A stretch of 64,000 bases of DNA from Bacteroides helcogenes P 36-108 (lineage in GTDB: Bacteria > Bacteroidota > Bacteroidia > Bacteroidales > Bacteroidaceae). The stretch lies in the NCBI RefSeq assembly GCF_000186225.1, contig NC_014933.1, forward strand, positions 1,240,001 through 1,304,000, given 5' to 3'. Positions 43,143 through 54,098 of this stretch are shown piece after piece; positions within the stretch are counted from its first letter, which is position 1, and every line of letters begins with the position of its first letter. Under the pieces are notes generated by a model. That model ran no database searches. It worked only from the letters and a program-made list of their open reading frames with translations, and had not been told where the DNA came from. Position numbers and translations under genes: made by a program.

Positions 43143-43372
43143 TGCCTATGTATGCTAATGCTGCTGGTGTTGTGCCTGTTATCGAGGTCTTTGTGGCAAA
43201 AGGAATTCCGGTAGGTATAGCTCTTGCTTTTATGATGGCTGTTGTGGGGCTGTCACTACCCGAAGCTACACTGCTAAAGAAAGTTATGACTTGGCGATTG
43301 ATAGGTGTATTTTTTGGATTGATTGCATGCTTCATCATTCTTTCGGGTTATTTATTTAATACTGTCCTGTAA
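43118..43372 (+). pseudogene. Permease C-terminal fragment
   Basis: The frame from about 43118 reads VPLSVILAVPMYANAAGVVPV and continues to AFMMAVVGLSLPEATLLKK and a normal stop: the second-repeat NAAG motif and C-terminus of a DUF318-type permease. It contains the part missing from the remnant at 38656, but the shared C-terminal parts differ at many nucleotides, so it is from a different copy. It begins abruptly next to the truncated acyltransferase and lacks a credible start. Confidence 0.7.
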
Positions 43373-43519
43373 ATGTCTATAAAAAAAAGTTTCTGCCGGG
43401 AGATGAAAAGATTGTACCAGGAACTTCCGGATTTGTAAAAAAGGTGATTTCGTGCAGGGCTCGTTTATGGTTATAATGGTAAAATTTCAAAGAATGGTCA
43501 ATCTGGAAATTTAAGATAT

Positions 43520-44770
43520 TCAGGGCATCTCAATGCGAAAGACTGTTTTTCCTTTCCTGCTTTCTGATATGAAAAGATGTCCTTCATGTCGGCGAATGAT
43601 TTCTTTGCATAAACTCAGTCCGATGCCTGTACCTTCTGATTTGGTAGTAAAAAAAGGGATGAATACTTTCTCTTGAATTTCCGGAGGAATACCTGTTCCA
43701 TTGTCCGTAATGTCTATAAGTGTGTGTGCTCTTTGTTCGGCATGGAGCAAAATCTCTCCATGAGAGTTTCCTGCCAGTGCTTGCATGGCATTTTTCAATA
43801 GATTGAGGATGACTTGCGATAGTTGTTTTTCATCTCCGTTTATTGTGATGGTTTCAGGAATGCATTGGAGTGTGAAGGTGATATGGTTTTCTTGGAAATC
43901 GGTAAGTAGCAGTTCCTGTAGGTTGAGAAGCAGGTTGGATAGAGAGAAAATGTGTTTTTCAGGTTGTGGGAGGTAGGACAAATGCCGGAAAGATTCGGTA
44001 AATTCCATCAATCGTTCGCTTTGTGCCTGAATTATGCGAAGTCCCCGGATACCTTTTTCATTGATTTCCGGATAGGAGGCTACTGTTTGGGACAATGAAA
44101 TAATAGGAGCAATTGTATTCATAATCTCGTGTGTGAGTACATGGCTGAGTTTGTTCCATGATTCGCTTTCCTTTTCATTGAGTTTGTCATCAATGTCCTG
44201 TATCGAAAGCAGAGTGATGGTTTCATTCTGTATCTTCATATAGCTTTGGGACACACTCAATCTTTTTTTATTATTCTCCTTTTGTAGAATTGTTGCCAGT
44301 TCAGAATACATGCTGACTGTTTCACAACTTAGCAGGTTCAGCGCCGCAGTGTTTACGAAGATTATTTTCTTTGAACTATCATAGGCTACTATTCCGTTAG
44401 GTACTTTTTCTAATAAAGATCGGTAAAAGAAATCTTGCTTCTGATAGTCAATCTTTGTTTGTGTCAATAGGGCGTTGATCCGGTTCAGTGAATGATTGAG
44501 CAATTGCTCTTCTCTGCCCATTTCCTGTTCCGGATAATTCAGTGTATTGTCACTGTCATCGATGGCATCAAAGAAAAGCCGGAGTTTCCGGTTGAAGCTG
44601 TTGAGGTAAGTAACCAGTCTCCCTATTTGGAACAGAGAACAGATGATGAGTAGAGTACCGATAATGATTCCCCGTAGTGATATGATAAGCCAGAGCCCTG
44701 TCCCCGAAGTTGTGAGAATAAGTGTGATATGTAGTAATATCACCCAATATATGCGTCGGCTGAATATCAT
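43520..44770 (-). CDS. Membrane sensor histidine kinase of the NtrY/NtrB type
   Basis: 416 aa. Two N-terminal membrane helices, a HAMP-like linker, a PAS domain (near 110-200), HisKA with LSHVLTHEIMNTIAPI (phospho-His) and HATPase_c with NLLKNAMQAL, DNGTGIP and GTGIGLSL. It is the second gene of a two-gene operon after the sigma-54 response regulator, five bases apart, and should phosphorylate it. The signal it senses is unknown but envelope stress or an exported substrate is plausible from the regulated genes. Confidence 0.9.
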   Translation of the reverse strand: MIFSRRIYWVILLHITLILTTSGTGLWLIISLRGIIIGTLLIICSLFQIGRLVTYLNSFNRKLRLFFDAIDDSDNTLNYPEQEMGREEQLLNHSLNRINALLTQTKIDYQKQDFFYRSLLEKVPNGIVAYDSSKKIIFVNTAALNLLSCETVSMYSELATILQKENNKKRLSVSQSYMKIQNETITLLSIQDIDDKLNEKESESWNKLSHVLTHEIMNTIAPIISLSQTVASYPEINEKGIRGLRIIQAQSERLMEFTESFRHLSYLPQPEKHIFSLSNLLLNLQELLLTDFQENHITFTLQCIPETITINGDEKQLSQVILNLLKNAMQALAGNSHGEILLHAEQRAHTLIDITDNGTGIPPEIQEKVFIPFFTTKSEGTGIGLSLCKEIIRRHEGHLFISESRKGKTVFRIEMP

Positions 44771-44775
44771 TTAGG

Positions 44776-46140
44776 TTAGAGTTTGAATCTTTTTAGTTTG
44801 TTGTAAAGTGTTTGCCGGCTGATTCCCAGTTGTTCGGCTGCGGCAGTCAGATTCCCGTTTTTCTGAAGAATTGCAGTTTCTATGGCTTGGCGTTCCACTT
44901 CTTCCAGATTGGGTACAATGTTTGTCGATAGAGGTTTCCAGGTTTGTTTCATCAGAATGTCTTTGGGGCGTATAATACTGCCTTCACACAGAATGACAGC
45001 TTTTTCAATGGTATGTTGTAGTTCCCGAATATTTCCCGGCCAATGATAGGAACGCAGTTTTTCAACTGTTTGTTCGTGCATTCGTATTTCCGGCCGTTGA
45101 TATTTGGCGGTGAAGCGATGAAGAAAGGTATCGATGAATAACAGAATATCGTCTCCCCGTTCTCTCAAAGGAGGAATTTCAAGATGGATAGTATTGATAC
45201 GATAGAATAAGTCTTCCCGAAACAGCCCTTCTTTTACCAATTGAGGAATGTCTTTATTGGTGGCGGAAATAAGGCGGATATCAACGGGGATTATTTTATT
45301 GCTTCCGATCCGGGTGACATTCCGGCTTTGCAGTACGGTCAGTAGCTTGGCTTGTAATGCAAGAGGAATATTCCCTATTTCATCCATGAATAGAGAACTG
45401 CCGTTGGCTGCTTCAAATTTTCCCGAATGGCTTTCGTAAGCATCGGTGAAAGCACCGCGTTCGTGCCCGAAAAGTTCACTTTCGAAAAGTGATTCGCTAA
45501 TGGCTCCCATGTCAATGCTCAGCATCTGGTGGGCATTACGAAGGGAAAGGCGATGTATTTCTCTGGCCAGCATTTCTTTTCCTGTCCCGTTTTCACCGGT
45601 TATTAAGATGTTGGCGTCAGTTTTGGCTACTTTTGCCGCTATCTTGATCAATTGCAGCATGGAAGGTGAATGTCCCGTCAGCATTTCCGGATTGTTGGGA
45701 TTTTCGTAACCGGGCATTTTATTCTTTGATTTAGTCTGGTTCTTATTGCGGGAAATCCTGTTATCTTTGAAAGCTTCTTTCACTTTCTGTATCAATGCCT
45801 GATTGTCCCAAGGCTTGAGCAGGAAATCCGTAGCTCCGTTTTTTAGGGCTTTAACGGCTAACTCCACGTCTCCATAGGCGGTCAGCATTATAACAGGAAG
45901 ATCAGGGCGTATTTCACGGATACGTTTCAGCCAGTATAATCCTTCGTTTCCATTGTTGATACCCGCCGAGAAATTCATGTCAAGAATCAAGGTATTGATT
46001 ACGGTGGTAGTTAGCAAACAGGTGATTTGATTGGGGTTGGTGGCAGTACGAACTTCACTGAACTCATTTTCGAGCAATAATTCCAGTGAAGCCAGTACGC
46101 TTTTATTATCATCTACTATTAGAATTGTTCCTGTTTCCAT
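44776..46140 (-). CDS. Sigma-54-dependent response regulator (NtrC-like)
   Basis: 454 aa from ATG 46140 (an upstream in-frame start at 46278 has no support and would precede the receiver domain). Receiver domain residues ~1-120 (ILIVDDN, LILDMNF with the phospho-Asp, LKPW), AAA+ domain with Walker A GENGTGKE and the sigma-54 contact loop written GAFTDA rather than GAFTGA, and a Fis-type HTH (LTAAAEQLGISRQTLYNKLK). It activates RpoN promoters; one with upstream palindromes precedes the divergent export operon. Confidence 0.93.
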   Translation of the reverse strand: METGTILIVDDNKSVLASLELLLENEFSEVRTATNPNQITCLLTTTVINTLILDMNFSAGINNGNEGLYWLKRIREIRPDLPVIMLTAYGDVELAVKALKNGATDFLLKPWDNQALIQKVKEAFKDNRISRNKNQTKSKNKMPGYENPNNPEMLTGHSPSMLQLIKIAAKVAKTDANILITGENGTGKEMLAREIHRLSLRNAHQMLSIDMGAISESLFESELFGHERGAFTDAYESHSGKFEAANGSSLFMDEIGNIPLALQAKLLTVLQSRNVTRIGSNKIIPVDIRLISATNKDIPQLVKEGLFREDLFYRINTIHLEIPPLRERGDDILLFIDTFLHRFTAKYQRPEIRMHEQTVEKLRSYHWPGNIRELQHTIEKAVILCEGSIIRPKDILMKQTWKPLSTNIVPNLEEVERQAIETAILQKNGNLTAAAEQLGISRQTLYNKLKRFKL

Positions 46141-46223
46141 ACGTAAGATAGGGGACTTGCTAAGTTGTTTTTCTCCTGTTTTCGGGTAAAGGTATTCGTT
46201 TTTGTTTTTTTTTGCAAGTGACT

Positions 46224-46376
46224 GTCCAATAATTAGACGTTTTAATAGGAAGTTTGTAAAATGCGGGGCCTGTAACATTAAGTTATGGAAAGAAATCTAT
46301 GTCGTTGGCATGGCGTCGGGGAGTACGAGCCGTGCTTCGTCTAATTTTTGGACGATACTGCGTTTAAGAATTGGAC
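46224..46376. promoter_or_regulatory. Three copies of a 15-bp palindrome, candidate enhancer sites
   Basis: GTCCAATAATTAGAC (46224-46238), GTCTAATTTTTGGAC (46339-46353) and GTTTAAGAATTGGAC (46362-46376) share GTYYAA-N3-TTRGAC. The last two are 23 bp apart, about two helical turns, and lie 55-110 bp upstream of the sigma-54 promoter; the first lies upstream of the regulator's own gene. Confidence 0.65.
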
Positions 46377-46430
46377 ACTCACTTACTGTGTTGTGAAATT
46401 ACTTTGCTTATAATCAGCTTGTTGTAACTG

Positions 46431-46446
46431 TGGCATTGTGTTTGCT
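46431..46446 (+). promoter_or_regulatory. Sigma-54 promoter of the export operon
   Basis: TGGCATTGTGTTTGCT keeps the -24 TGGCA and -12 TTGCT elements at the exact 16-bp spacing of the RpoN consensus. It is 45 bp before the first gene. Confidence 0.65.
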
Positions 46447-46491
46447 TTCATGTTGCAGAGTATGATTAAACTAAATGTGAATAAGTAAATT

Positions 46492-47802
46492 ATGATAAGG
46501 ATGAAAAGCATTCTCTTACTTTTTTTACTTTCGTTTTCTGTGGTCTTGCAGGCCCAGTTGGAAATGAGTCTGGATGAGTGTATATGTATCGCTTTGAAGC
46601 AAAGCCCTTCTATCCGCAATGGCCTAATAGGCATACAAGAAGCCCGGGCAGAATATGTGGCGTCTATCGGCGCTTTTCTTCCTCGTGCCGTTGTCAATGC
46701 CGAAGCAGGAAAACACTTCGGTCGTTCGATAATCCCTGAAAACAATACTTATACGGCCGAAAGATTTGAGAAAGGAACGGTAAGATTGGACATGACTATT
46801 CCTTTATTCGAAGGTTTTTCACGCATCAACCGTATGAAACTTTGTAAAATGAATAAGGAGCATAGCGAATGGAAACTGATAGACAAGCAAAATGAATTGG
46901 CCGGTCAAGTAGTGGACGCTTATTACAAATTGATTTTAGAAAGGAAGATGCTTGATCTTGCCCGCGAACAGAGTCATTTGAGTGAACGGTATTTGAAGCA
47001 GACAGAGGCCTTCGTCGGATTGGGACTGAAATCTGTTTCCGATCTGCAGGAAATGAAAGCTCGTAGGGAGGGAGATCTCTACCGCTATAAATCGTATGAG
47101 AACAGTTGCCGGTTGGCGTTGCTGCATTTAAAACAACTTATGAATTTCGAACCGGATGACACACTTGCGGTTCAAGATACGATAATGGCAGCCAATGTGC
47201 CTCTGACGTCTGTTCCGGCGGCGGATGCACTCTATAGACGGTCGGTGGAGATACTTCCCTCAATGCGTCTGACAGGATTGAAGCAGAGAGCTGCCCGTAA
47301 AGAGTATGCAATGGCGGGAGGGGCTTTCTTGCCGTCTGTTTTTGCGCGCTTTACAGTCGGTTCCGACTATTACAATACGTTTTTCTCTGCAAGTCAATTG
47401 CGTGCCAATGTTGGGAGGTATATCGGCATAGGCATTTCTCTTCCTTTGTCAACCGGTTGGGAACGTCTTTTGAGTCTGCGCAAGCAGAAGCTGAATATAC
47501 ACCGGCTCCGGAATGAAGAAGAATTGGAAAAACAGCAATTATATACAGATATCGAGCAGACGCTTCTTTCACTGCGTGCCGGATATGTTGAACATAGACA
47601 AGCACTTATGCATCTGGATGCGGAGATACTTGTGTTGAAGGAGTCGGAACGTAAGTGGGAGGAAGGACTTATTTCTGTGTTCCGGCTGATAGAGGCTCGC
47701 AACCGTTTTATCTCGGCTAAAGCCGAACTGGTGCGTGTGCGGTTGCAGATAGAATTGCTGATAAGATTGGAGAGATATTATCGGGAGGGAACATTTTTAT
47801 AA
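46492..47802 (+). CDS. TolC-family outer-membrane efflux protein
   Basis: 436 aa with an N-terminal signal peptide (ending VLQAQ). Two OEP repeats of long amphipathic helices (around 45-230 and 250-430) with the family's LSLDECI-like opening (MSLDECICIALKQSP). It forms a trimeric channel across the outer membrane. It starts an export operon driven by the sigma-54 promoter. A second ATG at 46501 is an equally good start. Confidence 0.9.
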   Translation: MIRMKSILLLFLLSFSVVLQAQLEMSLDECICIALKQSPSIRNGLIGIQEARAEYVASIGAFLPRAVVNAEAGKHFGRSIIPENNTYTAERFEKGTVRLDMTIPLFEGFSRINRMKLCKMNKEHSEWKLIDKQNELAGQVVDAYYKLILERKMLDLAREQSHLSERYLKQTEAFVGLGLKSVSDLQEMKARREGDLYRYKSYENSCRLALLHLKQLMNFEPDDTLAVQDTIMAANVPLTSVPAADALYRRSVEILPSMRLTGLKQRAARKEYAMAGGAFLPSVFARFTVGSDYYNTFFSASQLRANVGRYIGIGISLPLSTGWERLLSLRKQKLNIHRLRNEEELEKQQLYTDIEQTLLSLRAGYVEHRQALMHLDAEILVLKESERKWEEGLISVFRLIEARNRFISAKAELVRVRLQIELLIRLERYYREGTFL

Positions 47803-47824
47803 TAGCATAAACAACAATATCATT

Positions 47825-49072
47825 ATGGATACACTTATTGAGCGAAAACCCGGTATTAATCGCAAGCATGCTTGTATGATTGGCGGCCTCGCATTGGGGA
47901 TGGCAGTTGTTTTATACTTCATTTTCAGGGATTCGGTCTCTTCCATGACAGTGGAAAAAGACCGCCTCACAATTGCTGCTGTGAAGAAGGCTGAATTTAA
48001 TGACTATATCAGGGTGATAGGCCAGGTGCTGCCTAACCGTATTATCTATATGGATGCAGTCGAGGGCGGACGGGTGGAAGAACGCTTGAAGGAAGAAGGG
48101 GCGATGGTGAAAGCCGGTGATGTAATTCTGCGACTTAGCAATCCGCTGCTTAATATAGGTATTATGCAGAGTGAAGCTGACCTTGCGTATCAGGAAAATG
48201 AGTTGCGAAACACTCGCATCAGTATGGAGCAAGAGAGCCTGCGGCTGAAACAGGAACGTATTGGTCTGAATAAAGAGCTTGTCCGGAAAAGACGCCGTTA
48301 TGAGCAATACAGGCGTTTGATGGAAGAACAATTGATAGCCGGGGAAGATTTTCTGCAGGCCGAAGAAGAATATCAGGTGGCCCGGGAACAACTGGCAGTA
48401 GTTGATGAGCGTATCCGTCAGGATAATGTTTTCAGAGAAAGCCAGATAAGCAGCCTTGACGAGAATATACGCAATATGAAGAAAAGTCTGGCATTGGTTC
48501 GGGAACGTTTGGAAAATCTGAAGATAAAAGCTCCCCTTGACGGGCAAGTGGGAAACCTGAATGCCCAGGTCGGTCAGTCCATTTCTGCAGGTGAGCATAT
48601 CGGGCAGATTATTACTCCTGATCTGAAGGTACAGGCTCAGATAGATGAGCACTATGTAGAACGTGTTCTTCCGGGATTGCCTGCTGACTTTACCCGTGAC
48701 GGAGGAAGCTATAAGTTGGAAGTAACCAAGCCTTATCCCGAAGTGAAAGACGGTCAGTTCCGCACAGACTTTTCCTTTATTTCGGAACAGCCGGAGAATA
48801 TTCGTGCCGGGCAAACCTATCATATTAATCTGCAATTGGGAGATCCGGTACAGGCTATTCTTGTTCCCCGCGGCAGTTTCTTTCAGATAACCGGGGGCAG
48901 ATGGATGTACGTTGTTGATGAAAGTGGTAAATTTGCCCTGCGGCGGCCTGTGAAGATAGGACGGCAGAATCCGCAATTCTATGAGGTGACGGGAGGCTTG
49001 TCTCCGGGAGAGAAAGTGATTATATCCGGTTATGAGCTGTTTGGAGAAAATGAAAAACTAATATTGAAATGA
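47825..49072 (+). CDS. HlyD/MacA-like periplasmic adaptor
   Basis: 415 aa. One N-terminal membrane helix (residues ~18-36), a lipoyl half (EGGRVEERLKEEGAMVKAGDVIL), a long coiled-coil hairpin (95-235), the second lipoyl half (IKAPLDGQVGNLNAQVGQ) and beta-barrel domains. It bridges the MacB-like permease and TolC. It lies 23 bp after the tolC-like gene. Confidence 0.9.
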   Translation: MDTLIERKPGINRKHACMIGGLALGMAVVLYFIFRDSVSSMTVEKDRLTIAAVKKAEFNDYIRVIGQVLPNRIIYMDAVEGGRVEERLKEEGAMVKAGDVILRLSNPLLNIGIMQSEADLAYQENELRNTRISMEQESLRLKQERIGLNKELVRKRRRYEQYRRLMEEQLIAGEDFLQAEEEYQVAREQLAVVDERIRQDNVFRESQISSLDENIRNMKKSLALVRERLENLKIKAPLDGQVGNLNAQVGQSISAGEHIGQIITPDLKVQAQIDEHYVERVLPGLPADFTRDGGSYKLEVTKPYPEVKDGQFRTDFSFISEQPENIRAGQTYHINLQLGDPVQAILVPRGSFFQITGGRWMYVVDESGKFALRRPVKIGRQNPQFYEVTGGLSPGEKVIISGYELFGENEKLILK

Positions 49073-49090
49073 ACTATAATCTGATGAACC

Positions 49091-49810
49091 ATGATGATTA
49101 GAACAGAAAAACTATCTATGCTTTTTACGACGGAAGAGGTACAGACAAAAGCTTTGAATGAGATTACCTTACATGTGGAACAGGGAGAATTCGTAGCAAT
49201 AATGGGGCCTTCGGGATGTGGTAAATCCACTTTGCTGAATATTTTGGGTACGTTGGACTCTCCCAGTTCCGGTTCTTATTTTTTTGAAGGCAAGCAAGTG
49301 GACAAGATGAGTGAAAACCGGCTGACTGCTCTCCGTAAGGGTAATCTGGGCTTTATTTTCCAGAGCTTCAATCTGATTGATGAACTTACCGTGTACGAGA
49401 ATGTGGAACTTCCACTGCTCTATCTGGGGGTCAAGGCTTTGCGGCGCAAGGAACGGGTGAATAAGGTGCTGGAAAGAGTGAATCTCCTGCACCGTGCCCG
49501 CCATTATCCCCAACAGCTTTCGGGAGGTCAACAGCAGCGAGTAGCCATCGCCCGTGCCGTGGTGACAGACTGTAAATTGCTGCTTGCCGATGAGCCTACG
49601 GGAAACCTTGACTCTGCCAATGGCGTGGAAGTTATGGAACTTCTTGGGGAGCTGAACCGTCAGGGTACTACCATTATCATTGTGACCCATTCCCAGAGGG
49701 ATGCGATGTATGCCCATCGTATCATTCAATTACTGGACGGACAGATTGTGGCCGAAAGCATCAACCGTCCGCTGGAAAGAAATGTTTCATCTGAACTCGA
49801 AAACGTATGA
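49091..49810 (+). CDS. ABC transporter ATP-binding protein (MacB/LolD type)
   Basis: 239 aa. Walker A GPSGCGKST, signature LSGGQQQRVAIARA, Walker B LLLADEPTGNLD and the H-loop VTHSQ are intact. The LDSPSSGSYFFEGKQV segment places it in the LolD/FtsE/MacB subgroup that drives mechanotransmission. It overlaps the permease gene by four bases. Confidence 0.93.
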   Translation: MMIRTEKLSMLFTTEEVQTKALNEITLHVEQGEFVAIMGPSGCGKSTLLNILGTLDSPSSGSYFFEGKQVDKMSENRLTALRKGNLGFIFQSFNLIDELTVYENVELPLLYLGVKALRRKERVNKVLERVNLLHRARHYPQQLSGGQQQRVAIARAVVTDCKLLLADEPTGNLDSANGVEVMELLGELNRQGTTIIIVTHSQRDAMYAHRIIQLLDGQIVAESINRPLERNVSSELENV

Positions 49811-52227
49811 TAGGAAATTATTGGAAAAGCGCCTGCAGGAATTTGATGAAGAGGAAGAAATTCAGTTTTATCAATATGTTCGGCCTGGCAATAGGCATAG
49901 CGTCAGCATTGCTGATTTTGACTTATGTCGCCTTTGAATTCAGCTTTGACAAGATGCACGCGAAGTATGACCGTATCTACCGTGTGCAGAGTGTTTTTTA
50001 TGAAGGCGATGAGTTGACGGACTATTGGGCGGGCAGTTCGTTCGGATATGGATCGGCGATGAAAGAAAATCTGGCGGGGATTGAAGATTATGCCAGAGTT
50101 GCCTGCCTGTTTCGGCCGGAGCAGATTGTGAAGCATGGGGAACTGATGCTGCGTGAAAGCGGGATAGCTTATACCGAGCCGGGCTTTTTCCGGCTTTTCG
50201 ACTTTGAACTCGTGAAAGGGGACAAGGCTACTTGCCTTTCCATGCCGGGGCAGGTGGTGATTACAGAACGCATTGCCCGGAAGTTTTTCAGGGATGAGGA
50301 TCCTGTCGGAAAGATCCTCGTTTTTACAGGGGCATACGATAAATTATCGTGTGAAGTGACCGGGGTGATGAAGGAAATGCCTTCCAACTCGCATGTGCGT
50401 TATAATTTTCTGATTTCTTATGCTTCTTTGCCCGCATATCTGCACGATTACTGGTATAAGCACGAAGTATATACTTACGTCCTGCTCGATTCACCGGAAA
50501 GGAAAGCCGGGATAGAGAAGGAATTTCCTGTGATGGCGGAGAGGTATAAAACGGAAGAAGCATTGAAAAATAAGAAATGGGGTGTTTCCTTGATTCCTTT
50601 GGCGGACATACATCTTACTCCGCAAGCCGGGTATGAGGCGGAGACTAAAGGAAATCGCTCTGCCATGGTTGCGCTGGTTTTTGCTGCTATTGCAATTCTG
50701 GGCATTGCTTGGATCAATTATATCAATCTGACGGTGGCCCGTTCGATGGAGCGTGCCAAAGAAGTGGGTGTGCGCAGAGTGGTGGGAGCTTTTCGCAGGC
50801 AGTTGGTTTTTCAATTTCTGTTTGAGGCATTCATAATGAATCTGATCGCCTTCATTCTGGCGATGGGAATCATCGAAATGGTGCTTCCCTTTTTCAACCA
50901 ATTGGTGGGGCGCACGGTTACTTTTTCTGTTTGGTTGATGGATTATTGGTGGATTTTGCTGGTTATAGTCTTTGTTGCCGGTATTGTTCTTTCCGGGTAC
51001 TATCCTGCGCTGGCTTTGTTGAACCGCAAGCCGATAGCTCTGCTCAAAGGGAAGTTTATGAATGGCAGGTCGGGTGACAGAACGCGTAAAGTGTTGGTTG
51101 TCATTCAATATACGGCTTCCATGATACTACTTTGCGGCACACTGATTGTCTTTGCGCAACTGAACTTTATGCGCAGCCAGTCTTTGGGAGTGAAGACCAA
51201 CCGGATATTGATCGTTAAATTTCCGGGACATACCGAGGGGCTGAATATCAAACTGGAAGCTATGAAAAAAGCATTGTCCCGTTTGCCTTTGGTGCATAAA
51301 GTCACTTTCTCCGGCTCCATTCCGGGCGAAGAGGTGGCGACCTTCCTTTCCAATCGCCGCACTAATGATGCCTTGAAGCAGAACCGTCTTTATGAAATGC
51401 TGGCTTGCGATCCCGATTACATAGATGCTTACGGTTTGCAGATGGTGGTCGGAAGAGGTTTTTCGGAAGAGTATGGGGATGATGTTGACAAACTGGTGAT
51501 TAATGAAACTGCTGCCCGCAATCTGGGGTTTGCTTCGGGTGAAGAAGCAATAGGAGAACTGGTTGATGTGGAGTGCACCGATGCTCCGATGCAGATTATC
51601 GGAGTGGTGAAAGATTACCATCAACAGGCTTTGAGCAAGAATTATACTCCTATTATGTTGATTCATAAGGATAAGATTGATTGGCTGCCGCAACGTTATA
51701 TTTCCATTGTCATGAATTCCGGCAGTCCTCGCGAATTGGTGTCACAGGTGCAGGAAGTTTGGGCCCGGTATTTTACGGATTCCGGCTGCGATTATTTCTT
51801 CCTCGATCAGTTTTTTGATCATCAGTATCGTCAGGATGTGGTATTTGGCGTGATGATCGGCTCTTTTACCGGATTGGCTATCTTTATTTCTTGTCTGGGA
51901 CTTTGGGCTTTGGTCATGTTTTCCTGTTCTGTCCGTACCAAAGAGATGGGAATGCGCAAAGTGCTTGGAGCTTCCCGTTGGAATCTTTTCTGCCAGTTGG
52001 TGAAGGGATTTTTCCTGTTGGTTTTGATTGCGGTTGTCATCGCTCTTCCGGTGGCATGGCTCACAATGGATGCTTGGCTTAATCATTATGCTTTCCGTAC
52101 GGAATTGAAAGCATGGTTCTTTATCGTTCCCGTGCTGTTGATGTTGTTTATTTCATTTGTTACGGTTGCTTTTCAGACTGTGAAGGTTATTGTGGACAAG
52201 CCGGCACGCTCGTTGCGGTATGAATAA
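49807..52227 (+). CDS. MacB/FtsX-type ABC permease
   Basis: 806 aa, two MacB_PCD/FtsX halves. Each half has a membrane helix, a large periplasmic domain and a three-helix bundle; the coupling segments are SMERAKEVGVRRVVGAFRRQ and RTKEMGMRKVLGASRWN. It works with the ATPase above, HlyD-like adaptor and TolC-like channel to push a substrate, likely an antimicrobial peptide, macrolide or lipid, out through the outer membrane. The duplicated-FtsX form is common in Bacteroidetes. It is the last gene of the operon. Confidence 0.9.
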   Translation: MIGNYWKSACRNLMKRKKFSFINMFGLAIGIASALLILTYVAFEFSFDKMHAKYDRIYRVQSVFYEGDELTDYWAGSSFGYGSAMKENLAGIEDYARVACLFRPEQIVKHGELMLRESGIAYTEPGFFRLFDFELVKGDKATCLSMPGQVVITERIARKFFRDEDPVGKILVFTGAYDKLSCEVTGVMKEMPSNSHVRYNFLISYASLPAYLHDYWYKHEVYTYVLLDSPERKAGIEKEFPVMAERYKTEEALKNKKWGVSLIPLADIHLTPQAGYEAETKGNRSAMVALVFAAIAILGIAWINYINLTVARSMERAKEVGVRRVVGAFRRQLVFQFLFEAFIMNLIAFILAMGIIEMVLPFFNQLVGRTVTFSVWLMDYWWILLVIVFVAGIVLSGYYPALALLNRKPIALLKGKFMNGRSGDRTRKVLVVIQYTASMILLCGTLIVFAQLNFMRSQSLGVKTNRILIVKFPGHTEGLNIKLEAMKKALSRLPLVHKVTFSGSIPGEEVATFLSNRRTNDALKQNRLYEMLACDPDYIDAYGLQMVVGRGFSEEYGDDVDKLVINETAARNLGFASGEEAIGELVDVECTDAPMQIIGVVKDYHQQALSKNYTPIMLIHKDKIDWLPQRYISIVMNSGSPRELVSQVQEVWARYFTDSGCDYFFLDQFFDHQYRQDVVFGVMIGSFTGLAIFISCLGLWALVMFSCSVRTKEMGMRKVLGASRWNLFCQLVKGFFLLVLIAVVIALPVAWLTMDAWLNHYAFRTELKAWFFIVPVLLMLFISFVTVAFQTVKVIVDKPARSLRYE

Positions 52228-52311
52228 TGCCCGCTTGGTTTTCCTTTGTCCGGCCTGTGCCAGTGTTTTGCAAGTGTGTTGTCATCGTCCTGCTCTCTTG
52301 TTGTCACGATG

Positions 52312-52405
52312 TTGCCACCTTATTGGCAAGAGCTTGCCTGTTTGCTGGCAGCACCTTGCCAATATGTTGGCAAAGTTTTGCCACTTGGTTTGCGGGAGTT
52401 GGCAA
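52312..52405. repeat. TTGCCA/TTGGCA word cluster between convergent genes
   Basis: The words TTGCCA, TTGGCAAG, CTTGCC, TGGCA, CTTGCCAA, TTGGCAA, TTGCCA and TTGGCAA alternate in orientation in under 100 bp, able to fold into several alternative hairpins. It is 85 bp after the permease stop and probably ends the export operon's transcript. Confidence 0.6.
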
Positions 52406-52473
52406 AATAATCCTTGACAGATCAGACGGTTAGGGGCGTCCCAATGCTTTGCATGGAGCGCCCCTGTCTTTCT

Positions 52474-54081
<1,608 letters not shown>

Positions 54082-54090
54082 TCATATCCA

Positions 54091-54098
54091 CAAAAGTA
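54091..54098 (-). promoter_or_regulatory. GH43 promoter
   Basis: The minus strand reads TACTTTTG (TAnnTTTG), 52 bp before the ATG at 54039. The rest of 54040-54504 holds the integrase promoters and no gene. Confidence 0.5.

Noticed and set aside
46141..46278. 46-residue N-terminal extension of the sigma-54 regulator
   Set aside because: The receiver domain starts right after METG, and the extension overlaps one of the regulatory palindromes.
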